Assembly: GCA_030737875.1 (NCBI GenBank) | Contig: CM060912.1 | Coordinates: forward strand, 261,502,231-261,566,230 | Source: Allium sativum | Lineage: Eukaryota; Streptophyta; Magnoliopsida; Asparagales; Amaryllidaceae | Length of the DNA: 64,000 nucleotides | Direction: 5' to 3' | Shown here: positions 33,045 to 42,792 of the stretch, one piece after another | Numbering within the stretch: the first letter of the stretch is position 1 | Layout: each line of letters starts with the position of its first letter | The notes under the pieces: generated by a model | Database searches by the model: none | The model's input: only the letters and a program-made list of their open reading frames with translations | What the model was told of the DNA's origin: nothing | Translations under genes and position numbers: made by a program

Positions 33045-33655
33045 TAGCTTCATTTCGTAATGTCTGAACTTCTCGCTTACAAGTTAATAGATGCATACTT
33101 CAAATCATAAACAAACCTGTAATATAATTTTTGCAAAACATGCCTCGCCTTGAAGCAACAAACCCTAAACTAATTACGTTTTTGTTCACTTATTATTTTT
33201 CAAGATTTGCGTTTCGTCTCTCTTCTCTCTTCATACCTCAATAAGATGGGATCGCTTCAATCCCCAAAATTCCTTTGATCGCTTCCCCATGCTCATCTGG
33301 GCTGCTTCATTTTATATGCGTTTTATCCAATCTTCAATCTGACACGATGCAGATAGGCTGCCAGAAAGACAACCTTAACAGATTTAAGTACACACCATGA
33401 CATGGGCCGCCACACAAGATAACTCCAAAGTGGTAATCATGCAGACATAGATCATAGGAAGAAACATGCTAAATTAAATTCCTAAGTACATTTTTATGCA
33501 AAAGCAATCACATAATAACATCACTCCGAAAAACGTACATATTCCACAGTTATCAAATAGCAAATAAATACATACAAAAAATCAAATATCAAATATATCA
33601 TGTCGGATTTTAAGGAGTTGACTAAGCTCAACAGCAAAAAACCTGAATAGGTTTT

Positions 33656-36267
33656 TCAATAGATAACAGGCTCAGTATTACCTTCCAACATTTGCACAAC
33701 CTTCTTCATGGTAGGCCTAAAAAATGGGTCATCTTCAACGCAAGAAATACCAACCATCACAAATCGTTCTAATCTATTCCCATCATTCTTTGCTCCTTCA
33801 TCATCCTCCACTAACAAATCCAACTTTTCACTCCTAAGACAATTCTTTGACCAGTCTATAATTGTTGTTCTTTCATGACTATGCATATGCATTCCACCTT
33901 CGAAGTTCCTTTTACAACAAATTATTTGCAATAACATCACTCCGAAGCTGTATACATCAACCTTTGCACTAATTCCAACGTTCTTGAACCATTCTGGTGC
34001 AAAATAACCTATAGTCCCCCTAACGCATGTAGCTGTTCGTGTCTGATCAAACCTTAATAGCTTTGCCAACCCAAAGTCCGAGATTCTAGCTTCCATATTC
34101 TCATCCAAAAGTATATTCTGGGGCTTTATATCACAATGTATGATTTGGTTTCTACATTCCTCATGTAAATACGAAAGCCCGCTAGCAATACCAAGAATAA
34201 TTTTTACTCTTTGATTCCAGCTGGGTCGATTGCTTCCGAAAATGTACTTATTAAGTGATCCTTTACTCAGGAACTCAAGTACTATAAGTCTATGCGACCC
34301 TTCTTTACAGTATCCAATAAGTTGCACTAAATTTTTATGATGTGTTTGGCCAATGGTTGCAATTTCGTTTTCAAAATCCTGCTCTCCTTCTTCAAGCAGG
34401 CTTTCTTCTAATTTCTTGACTGCTACTACAAGTGTATTATTACTACACTGTGAAGGCAAGACTCCTTTATAAACTACGCCACAAGCTCCTTTACCAAGCT
34501 CTTCGCTAAATCCTTTAGTGGCCTGTTCCAGCTCTTTGTACGTGAAAGAGCACGATTCAGAAACTGAGACAGTACTGCTTATCTTTGCTGAATCCCTTTC
34601 ACGTTTCCTTTCTCTATGCATGTAAAAACAAGCACAAACTTGTAAAAGGTTTGAACCCACGGAGCAAGCCAGAATTGATGATACTATAAGCATCGTTGTT
34701 CTCCACTTACCCGATCCATTGACACTCATGTTTAATTTATTATACTTGATGTAAGCCACTCTATTCACACTTTGTTGTAAGTTTCCGTTAGAAAGTGGGA
34801 ACTTCTTTTTCCAGCATATTCCATTTCCATTGTTGTATATAGCAACCGTACAAAAGCAGTCAACCAAGCATGCATTTTGGCATTGGGTTTCATTCATTGG
34901 ATAAAGCTGAACAGCATCAGCAGTTGGCCAATCAAGATTCTCAATGCGTTGAACAGCGAAAGATGCTTCGCTGCCTTGTTCACAGAGTTGTGGAACGTAG
35001 TCAGGTTTGCAGCCTTTGTATTTTTTGATTGGGTCTACGAAAGTGTAGTGAGGAGGGCACATGCAATTGGTTGATCCATCCTTATTTTTATTTGGGGTGC
35101 AATAACTGTTGAAACCACAGATTCCACTTCCAAAGTAAAATTTTGTGCCGCATATATCTTTAATAAGCTTTCCTGCGATACTCCAATTTCCAGTGGTGAT
35201 CAGCTGCGATTTTGAAAAGGCATATTGCCTGAAACATTTATGCAAATGTTTAGTCAAAGGATAATAAGCATAGTATACAAGGTAAGTCATATTAGATCGG
35301 CAAAGTCTATTTGAAAACAAAATTTTAACACAATTGATCTCCAGTGTTTAATTACCCCCTTGCACCCCTCCAAATCAAAAAGTTCCAACCGTGGAGGCCT
35401 TTTATTTCTAAGTTTGTATCCAAATTTATATCTAAATAGGTGCCACCTATTAAATCATACCCATTTGAAAGTATTAAACAAATTACCTGAAGTTACCATC
35501 TGGGTCCAGGGTTGCCCTTAAATAGTTGTCCCCGGTTAGAACAGGTTCTGGGAGCACTTCAACTGCAGTACCATTAGTAATCGTCACATACAATCTTCCG
35601 GCCTGATTAAACACAAGGCTAGTTTTTCCTGGATTACCTTGTGTGGCTGTAGAATAGGAGACTCCGTTCCCAGGTTGTGGTTGAAGAAAGTCCAATTGAT
35701 ACAAAACTAAATTTCCATCGCCCTGCATAATAAGCTTAAATCTTCCTTTTGAATAATCATCGTCAGTAAGTTTTGACAAAATAGCTGTATTTTGTCCCAG
35801 TATTTGGCCAGGCAATATAGTATCAGTAGGAAAATCAAATGCCTGCCATATTATAGAAGAGGTATTAGAGTAGAGTACGAAATTTCCATCATCACCCATG
35901 GAGCCAGAGCTTGCTCCATAGATATTTGAACTCCAAATTTCTCGATTTGAGGAGTTTTGCAAGGTCAGTTGCCCGTCTGAAGTAAGCTGAGCTGTGGACT
36001 GCTCTGATACAGGATTGTCTCCGTTTGCAGTCCATATAACAGTTTTGGGCTTGATTCTGTTGTAGTAAACAGCAAGAAGAAAGAGCGATGGATCAGAATC
36101 AAGTGCACGGAAGCCGAAAGCAAAATCTCCGGAGGGGGAGAGCAGAGGTGAACTGTTAGTGGATGCAGATAAAACTGTGTACCCAGAGTTATATTTTGAC
36201 ATGTAGATTTGAGTAGAAAGAGCTGAAGCAGCAGCAGGAAGGGTAAGATGTATGAATGGAAAGCCAT
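33656..36267 (-). CDS. G-type lectin S-receptor-like serine/threonine kinase (LECRK/RLK1-like), probable frameshift
   Basis: ATG at 36267. Signal peptide MAFHSYILPFLLLLQLFLLK; bulb-type mannose-binding lectin (B_lectin) domain (GDFAFGFRAL, VIWTANGDNPV, WQAFDFPTDTILPGQ); then an EGF-like/PAN-type cysteine-rich region (CGFNSYC, CMCPP, CLVDCFC). A transmembrane segment (MLIVSSILACSVGSNLLQV) follows, then a kinase domain with GKGACGVVYKG, VAVKKLE, IHCDIKPQN, DFGLAKLL and APEWF. HCD instead of HRD makes it a non-RD kinase, a class linked to immune receptors. One 258-bp intron (35229-35486, GT-AG) joins two exons in frame. After ITLG near 36175 the lectin domain continues in a frame shifted by one base. 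Adding one base gives about 784 residues, the family's usual size. So either a one-base deletion makes it a pseudogene or this is a sequence error. Confidence 0.85.
35229..35486 (-). other. Intron of the receptor-like kinase
   Basis: On the minus strand the sequence reads CTTCAG|GTAATTTG ... AAATGTTTCAG|GCAATATGCC. Joining the exons restores AAC TTC AGG CAA TAT, in frame with the domain on either side (GNF-R-QYAF). The intron is AT-rich with a pyrimidine-containing 3' end. Most genes of this receptor subfamily that I know are intronless, so its presence is somewhat unusual. Confidence 0.8.
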
Positions 36268-36311
36268 TTGGATGACAAACTATGAATTCTGATTTATTTG
36301 TTTGCTGCTTA

Positions 36312-36599
36312 TTATTGGCTATTTGTATTCATCGCACGAAAGGGGAGCGACTTTAAAGTCTTCATGCATTCCGTTTTGTGGAAGAGAAGCATGTTTGGTT
36401 CAATTTTGCGAAAATATCTTAGCCATTGCTTTTCACGAACCAACACAGTCGCAGCAGAATCACAGTCAACCTTGTACGCTGAAGGAAGTGTGGTTCCGTC
36501 AGCCAAATAACTTTGCATAACCCCTAGCACCATATTATTTGAACCATTCGTACAATCCGCGGAAGGTGAAAAACCTTTCAACCCAGCATCACTAAGCAT
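36312..36599 (-). CDS. Small ORF of unknown function upstream of the receptor kinase
   Basis: A 95-codon frame starts at an ATG at 36599 (MLSDAGLKGFSPSADCTNGS) and ends 45 bp before the kinase start codon. It has a balanced composition with three Cys, VDCDSAATVLVREKQWLRYF, and a basic C-terminus. No domain is recognised. It is more gene-like than its AT-rich surroundings and could be a gene fragment brought in by rearrangement, or an exon remnant. It is too short and isolated for a confident gene. Confidence 0.3.
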   Translation of the reverse strand: MLSDAGLKGFSPSADCTNGSNNMVLGVMQSYLADGTTLPSAYKVDCDSAATVLVREKQWLRYFRKIEPNMLLFHKTECMKTLKSLPFRAMNTNSQ

Positions 36600-36842
36600 T
36601 TACTTCAAATTGAAAAGCAAAAACAACATGTATCTCCATGGTGTGCTTTTTTCCACTTTTTGAACAACCCCTTCCCAATTTTTTCAGTAGATACAATTGT
36701 TGCGTCGTGTAGGATTACAACACATGTTCACAATATGAATTTTCACACGGTTCCATTTTGTCTATGATGTAAATATAATGTAACACCCTTCATATTTTTT
36801 GCACATATTATTCAAGATATTTAATTGAATATATTAGATAAG
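36600..36842. other. AT-rich spacer with an LTR-start-like TGTAACACCC
   Basis: No gene. TGTAACACCCTTCATATTTT at 36779 resembles the start of a gypsy LTR, but only about 60 bp follow before a different LTR remnant begins. Confidence 0.3.
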
Positions 36843-37346
36843 TGTTGAAATCAAAATTTAACCACAACACTCCGAGGTGTTTGAGCAACACTTCGCAAAG
36901 GTTAGATTTGAAAATATGGAACCACGAAATATAAAAACAAATAAAAGCACGAGAAATTAGAGTGGTTCGGCCTAAAGTCGGCTATGACCACTATAAAAGC
37001 TATTTTCATTATCATTGAAAAATTTACAAGATACATCACTTCATTCATTTCACTCGTTTCACTATTTCTTGCTCTTGATTTCACTTGAATTCATGGAGAA
37101 ATGGACGAGATCACTTGAATTGTGACGGTTGTTGTATAGATCTTCAACCACTTAAACATTTAAATGATCTCCATTGGCGCCATAATGATTTTGCGTTGAA
37201 TCTAAGCTTGAGAGGTAATTAATGGAGGTTAGAGTGATTTTGAGTGGTGGAGAAATTAATTGGACAACCCTTTGGGGTGGAAAAAAGGGTCGCTTGAATG
37301 ATAGAGAAGTGGGGTATTTATAGAAAAGTGAGGTATTTATAGAGTG
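36843..37346 (-). repeat. Diverged Tat-type LTR fragment
   Basis: It follows the same order of blocks as the LTR at 11040: CCACAACACT(C)CGAGGTGT, AACACTTCGCAAAGGTTAGA, TTAGAGTGGTTCGGCC, CCACTATAAAAGC, TTTACAA(G), and further GTGGTTAGATC-like wording. It is clearly older or another subfamily. It is cut at 37346, where it meets a truncated copia LTR. Confidence 0.7.
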
Positions 37347-37867
37347 ATTTTGTTTACACTCACTGGTTCAACAACCAACAATAAACAAACAACAAGAATC
37401 AATAACCTTATTGAGAAAGGGAAAGAATATCTAGATGACTAACACTTTTGTCGGAGAAGGAGAACAATGAAGAACGATAGCAAACCCTTGGATTAATTGA
37501 TTCGGTCTCAATCCCATGCCTTTAATCCAACCCTAGATGTTGCTTTTATAAGAGAATAGAAGGCCTAGGCAAATACCTAATTTTCCTCTTCATTGCTTGC
37601 AGAATAAGTCACAGAAAGACCAAATCAAAACCGCATAAAACCCGCTCAGACGTCTGACTAATATATGTCTGACGTCTGTCCATGCACTCGGGTTACCAAA
37701 ATCCTGACAACAGACGTCTGACCAAATGCTATCAGACGTTTGTGCTGAAACGCAGCACAAAACTGCTCCTCCTTGCCTTCTTTCTGCCGCTGCTCCATCT
37801 CCACTATTGCCAAGCACATCTACGCCTTGTCTCCATCAACATATGTGATTTCATGTCACAAATCACA
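37347..37867 (-). repeat. 3' LTR of the gag-only copia element, truncated
   Basis: Matches 39657-40175. On the plus strand it ends in ...AAATCACA, reading TGTGATTTG as the LTR start on the minus strand. It carries the same TATA box (TATAAAAGC, minus strand, 37542-37550) and the CAGACGTCTG sites. The segment corresponding to 39501-39656 is missing at its left edge. Confidence 0.85.
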
Positions 37868-38033
37868 ATACTCCACATTGATATGAAATCGCATCACATC
37901 AATTGATCTTCCAACACACTAGTCATCTAGCTCTTTCCAAGACATCTTCTCTTAATTAAACCATTACAAACACAACCCACCGCCTACCAAAGATACATCT
38001 TACCCTCGGGATTCACCATGCAATACTAACGGT

Positions 38034-39435
38034 CTAAAAGTACTTGTTATACCACAAGGATATCCACCTTGTGGATTTTCTGCATCGATACTCGTCTATC
38101 ACTTGATCTGAGCTCCTTCCTTGATCACTGCAGATTCCTCGAGCATCATCAACGTGAAGACCCATGTCGAACACATCAGCAGTGACCAAATTAACCTCTC
38201 CACCTTGCTGTGGACTAGGTTCTTCAACTGTCACTCGTCTTCCACTGTCGACCACAGAACCAACCAATCTATACAGGTTTCCCGCCTCCAAGACACCTCT
38301 CATCACAGCACGACCACCCTTCTTCACTCTCAAAACTCCACCTCGAGTATCATAAGTGCAACCACGGCGATCTAACCGACCGATAGAAATGAGGTTATGC
38401 GAACTAGCGGGCATATGTCTAACTCCAGAGACTTCCCTTACCACGCCATCATGCATACGAAACCGGATAGATCCAATACTACAAACTGGTAGCTCTACTA
38501 CATTGGTTGTTCTAATCACGTCGACATTCTTCTCATAAGAAGAGAAATACTTCACATCCTTACAAATGTGAAAACTGACTCTTGAATCCATCTTCCAAGG
38601 ATTAACTTCGCTAAACAGGACATCATTAGAAGTATCGCTATTGGAACTTGCAGCAATATCTGGCCGTGCCTTATTACTTCCATCACCATCCGCAACCTTC
38701 TTCTTATCCCTCTGATGAGCATAACAATTCTTGTGTGTGTGACCTTCTTTACCACAATAATAATAAACACTTTTACCATTAGCCCCTTTCTTCTTCCTTC
38801 TTGTATCTTTCCCCGAGTCCTTTGCTACCATGGCCTCACCTTGAGCTGATTTAAAACCCGACCCTTTTCTCCTTAGTTCCTGATTCAAAAAACTGCTTCG
38901 AACAGTTTCCAAATAGATGGCCCCACCTGCATTGGAGTTACTCAATGAAACAACCAAAGTCTCCCAACTTTCTGAAAGCGAACTCATCAGCAAAAGACCC
39001 TGAAACTCATCATCAAAATTGACCTTTAGATTTGCCAATTGATTGGTCACATCTTGAAATTCATTCAGGTGCCCTGCAACAGACTTATCCTCATCCAATC
39101 TCAAGTTGAACATACTTTCGAACCAGAAAAGCCTTACTTGTAGCACTCCTCGACTCATACAAAGATACCAACTTGTCCCACAAATCCTTCGCGGATTCAC
39201 AATTATCCACATGATGGAATACCGAATCATCAAGGTACCGTCGAATCAAGACAATAGCTTTCTTATCCATCTTCTTCCACTTTCTCTCATCCACACTCGA
39301 GGGCTTCTTCCCATCTCCATCAATCGGATCATGAAGATCATTGAGGTAAAACACATCCTCCACCTTAGGCTTCCAAATCCCCCGATTTCTTCCGTTAAAA
39401 ACAGTCATCTTCAGAAATGCCATCATATCCGTCAC
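38034..39435 (-). pseudogene. Copia gag with nucleocapsid and protease fragment
   Basis: Two overlapping frames (39435-39091 and 39233-38034) give copia gag: FNGRNRGIWKPKVEDVF, YLDDSVFHHVDNCESAKDLW, a region before LNEFQDVTNQLANLKVNFDD, and SLSESWETLVVSLSNS (UBN2-type gag). Then comes a zinc knuckle whose first Cys is Tyr (YYYCGKEGHTHKNC). The protease active site reads MDSRVSFHIC, where related elements have DSGAS, so the catalytic loop is altered. The C-terminal part (RRGCTYDTRGGVLRVKKGGR) resembles the pre-integrase region. One frameshift near 39100 breaks the protein. Confidence 0.85.
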
Positions 39436-39486
39436 AAAAAATTGATTTTTTCACTCCAAAATCACTCTAAGCTTTGCTATGATCTA

Positions 39487-39500
39487 GCTTCGATACCAAC
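39487..39500 (-). other. Primer-binding site of the gag-only copia element
   Basis: GTTGGTATCGAAGC on the minus strand directly follows the LTR end TTTTCTCAACA. It resembles the Met-tRNA type primer site with one or two mismatches. Confidence 0.75.
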
Positions 39501-40175
39501 TGTTGAGAAAATACTGCGCCTTTGCGGAAGCGATCAGGATCTTCTTCACCCAATTACTTAAAGATGATTTCTTTGGAAACAAACACAGATATGAAATCAC
39601 ACGCGCAAACACAAAATATTCCACCCAACCACCCTCTTTATTGATTCCCAAAACGAATTTTGTTTACACTCACTGGTTCAACAACCAACAATAAACAAAC
39701 TATAAGATCAATAACCTTATTGAGAAAGGGAAAGAATATCTAGATGACTGACACTTTTGTTGGAGAAGGAGAACAATGAAGAACTACGACAAACCCTTGG
39801 ATTAACTAATTCGATCTCAATCCCATGCCTTTAATCCAACCCTAGAAGCTGCTTTTATAGGATAATAGAAAGCCTAGGCAAATACCTAATTTCCCCTTCA
39901 TTGCTTGCAGAATAAGTCACAGAAAGACCAAGTCAAAACCGCAGAAAACCCGCTCAGACGTCTGACCAATATATTTCAGGCATCTGTCCATGCTCTCGGT
40001 TTACCAAAACCCTGGCAACAGACGTCTGACCAAATGCTATCAGACGTCTGTGCTGAAACGCAGTACAAAACTGCTCCTTCTTGCCTTCTTTCTGCCACTG
40101 CTCCATCTCCACTATCGCCAAGCACATCTACGCCTCGTCTCCATCAGCATATGTGATTTCATATCACAAATCACA
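39501..40175 (-). repeat. 5' LTR of the gag-only copia element
   Basis: On the plus strand it runs from TGTTGAGAAAATACTG, next to the primer site, to ...AAATCACA. The minus strand starts TGTGATTTG and ends CTCAACA. A TATA box (TATAAAAGC, minus strand) lies at 39851-39859. Confidence 0.85.
39955..40050. promoter_or_regulatory. CAGACGTCTG palindromes in the copia LTR promoter
   Basis: Perfect CAGACGTCTG palindromes are at 39955, 40019 and 40041, with a degenerate one at 39977. The other LTR has them at 37647 and 37711, with GACGTC at 37671 and a one-base variant at 37733. GACGTC is the C-box core bound by plant bZIP factors. In element orientation the sites lie about 95-200 bp upstream of the TATA box. 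The enhancer role is inferred. Confidence 0.6.
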
Positions 40176-40990
40176 ACACAAACTTGGTTATCCAAGTATG
40201 AAAATTGTAAGACAAGTTTTAAATAATAGCAATATTGTTGTCAGTATCCCTGAGTATTATTTTTGTTTGTATTTTCAAGTAGGAAAGAGCTACAAACTTA
40301 TGTTTCAGAACTCTAAAACAAAATATGTAAGACAACTTGAACTAGTTGTCATGGACCTATGGGGACCAACCCCAGTAAATGCTGATTACAATTACAATTA
40401 TTATATTTCCTTCATTGATGCGTATTTTAGATATGTATGGATTTAGTTCTTATAGTCAAAATCCGAGACATACAATGCTGTGATCAAATATATAACAAGT
40501 GTTGAAAAGCTAAACTTTCAAGTAAATATGCTACAATCTGATGGAGTAAAGCATTCTTGCCCCTAAAAGAGTAATTTAGTAGAAAAGGAATCACACATAG
40601 GCTAACTTGTCTACAAACATCTGAAAAAATGGAGTTATAAAGAGAAAGCATAGACATATTGTTGAAACTTGTCTAACACTGCTTGCACAAGCATCTGTAC
40701 AACTAAAAATTTGGATAGATTCTTTTGTCATAACAGTGCACCTCATCATCAGGCTTCCCAGAAAGATCCTCAATTGTAAAAATCTGATTGAGGTGTTAAC
40801 TAATGTTAATCCCAATTACAATGAATTAAAAGTTTTTGGATATCTGTTCTTTTCCCACTTAAGGCCATATAATGCACATAAACTTGACTATAGGTCATCA
40901 CCATTCACATTCTTAGCTAGGCTATACTACTAATCATAATGGCTTCAAATGCTTAAATAGTAATGGAAGAGTCTATATATCTAGACATAT
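40176..40990 (+). pseudogene. Ty1/copia integrase remnant
   Basis: Plus-strand frames with many stops read LGYPSMKIVRQVL of the pre-integrase region and LELVVMDLWGPTPV and YYISFIDAYFRYVWI (first catalytic Asp region). Later they read VNPNYNELKVFGYLFFSHLRPYNAHKL, the conserved integrase C-terminal region. The gag-only element's LTR ends immediately before it, so the start of this copia element was lost. It is older and far more decayed than its neighbour. Confidence 0.85.
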
Positions 40991-41599
40991 GGTATTTAAT
41001 GAAAGGGTGTTTCCCTGTTGTAAAGAAGAATTAAAAAAACCAATTCTTTTATAATCCAAAAGCCTCTATACCGTCTATACTTGGCTTCAATGAGGATGTC
41101 ATTCTAAGTGAAGAGAAAACACAGTGATCAATAACTAAGCCAACCACTTCATGCTGATCCAGACTCTTAACACACAGCAACCAGCGATAATCAAGGCCAA
41201 GAGCAGACTAAATCACCTAAACGCACTAAAAACAACTCACAACTATATGTTAGTGATAGTAGTCACGAAAATACCACATCCAACATGTAGGAAATTATAA
41301 TAGGAGGTAGTACTGCCCAGTTGAAAACAGACATCACATAACTATAAGGGGTAAAAGTGATATATTCAAACCAAAGGCTTACTGTAGTGAGAAAACTCTT
41401 GAGGAACCCACCACTTGCCATCAGGCGATGCTGAGTGATAAGTGGTGGGTTGTCATGTAGGAATTGCTTAATGCTCTTATAAAAAATATCACTTGGAGTC
41501 TGGTATCACATCTAAAGAACCAAAATAATATTTGATATAATTTGAGATACAGAATAAAGAGAAATCCAAATGGTACAATATCTACATACAAGGCAATAA

Positions 41600-42214
41600 T
41601 TATCAAGGGGTATTCACAAAACTATGGGACTAACTTCAAAGAGACATTTTCACCTATTGTGAAATCCTCATCCATAATAATTAGACTAACTATTGCCCTA
41701 TAAAAGAATTGGACCATTGAATAATTAGATGTGAATAATTCATTTTAAATGGTGATCTTCATGAAGAAGTGTATATGGTGCAGCCTGAGGGTTTTAAACA
41801 ACAAGGAAAAGAGAACTTGGTGTGCAAACTCAGCAAAGCTGCATATGAGCTTAAGAAAGCACCCAGAGTCTAGTTTGATAAACTAATAGAAACCCTATGC
41901 AGTTTGGGATATGCAACCCAACAAAATCAATTAACTCTCTATTTATTGAAATATATAACAACATTATTACCTATATAATGATATATGTTGATGACTTCTT
42001 AATCACATGTAATAGTGTGAAAGAGATCGTACGCATCACTGAGCATTTACATAGAGATTTCTCTATAAAGGATCTGGGGGACCTATCATATTTTCTTGGA
42101 ATAGAGGTCTCAAGAACTTTAAACAATGAGTTACATCTAAGCCAAAAGAAGTACATCTCAGACTGTACAACCTGGAGTTTTAGTGATGAACATTTAATCA
42201 AATTAAATATTTAA
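41600..42214 (+). pseudogene. Ty1/copia reverse transcriptase remnant
   Basis: Frames interrupted by stops show NGDLHEEVYMVQPEGF, VCKLSKAAYELKKAPRV then TAG for Trp, and a better preserved piece (41897-42214) with YIMIYVDDFLITCNSVK (YVDD), IKDLGDLSYFLGIEVSR and LHLSQKKYISD. These are diagnostic copia RT motifs. 40991-41599 is decayed linker without a readable domain. RNase H and the 3' LTR are not found next to it. Confidence 0.9.
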
Positions 42215-42542
42215 ATAGATTAATTTTGAGATATAACAACTTGGAATTTATTTAAATGAGAATTTGCATGTTGATTTAACTCGAAATTCAAATTGATGAG
42301 TTTAAAATCCAAATTTGTTTAGTTTGAAGCTATATATAGTTCCACTTGAATATATACGACAATAATAATAATTTATTATCAACAGATTTGATTATTTAAA
42401 ATCAATTTTTATATTTTATTGATTTGATTTAAAATGTGAAAATAGTCATTTTTCAAACGATCTCAGAATTGGACAACCAGTTTCATTGAGTCGGGAATGT
42501 TAAACTATTGTAAGATTTCAATTTTTGTATCAATCGGAGTTG
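42215..42542. other. AT-rich sequence, nothing recognised
   Basis: Low-complexity AT-rich DNA after the copia RT. No frame, LTR end or repeat could be assigned. Confidence 0.4.
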
Positions 42543-42792
42543 TTACGTGAGTGTTTGGATTGCTTCACATGTTATTAAGGAGGAATGACGGGTTTGAATA
42601 TAAAGTACAACATCATGGAATAAATTATAGGAGTGGAGTACAAATATGAGTTGGTAGGCATGTAACATCAGAGATTCCTTTTGTTACAACGATGTGTGTG
42701 CCAACATAAATGTGCGTGCCAAATTATATGTGTGTACCCTATGTTGTAAGGAGGGAGGCTTTGTTTCGACTCCCATTACATAAAAGTCGTAT
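42543..42792 (+). repeat. Left copy of a ~240-bp direct repeat (possible small-element LTR)
   Basis: TGTTTGGATTGCTTCACATG and following sequence match 46254-46497 at perhaps 75-80% by eye, including ACGACGGGTTTGAATATAAAGT-type blocks and TTGGTAGGCATGTAACAT. It is cut at 42792 by an LTR that begins TGTGACGACCC. Confidence 0.65.

Larger units (their letters stand above)
37347..40175 (-). mobile_element. Gag-only Ty1/copia derivative (TR-GAG-like)
   Basis: Direct repeats 37347-37867 and 39657-40175 (over 90% alike by eye) flank a 1.6-kb interior that encodes gag and a short protease segment on the minus strand. It then passes straight to a short copia pol C-terminal-like tail; integrase, RT and RNase H are absent. 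A Met-type primer site lies next to the right LTR. Non-autonomous elements keeping only gag between LTRs are known as TR-GAG. The alternative is a simple internal deletion of an autonomous copy. The left LTR lacks its first about 155 bp, so the element is truncated at 37346. Confidence 0.8.
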
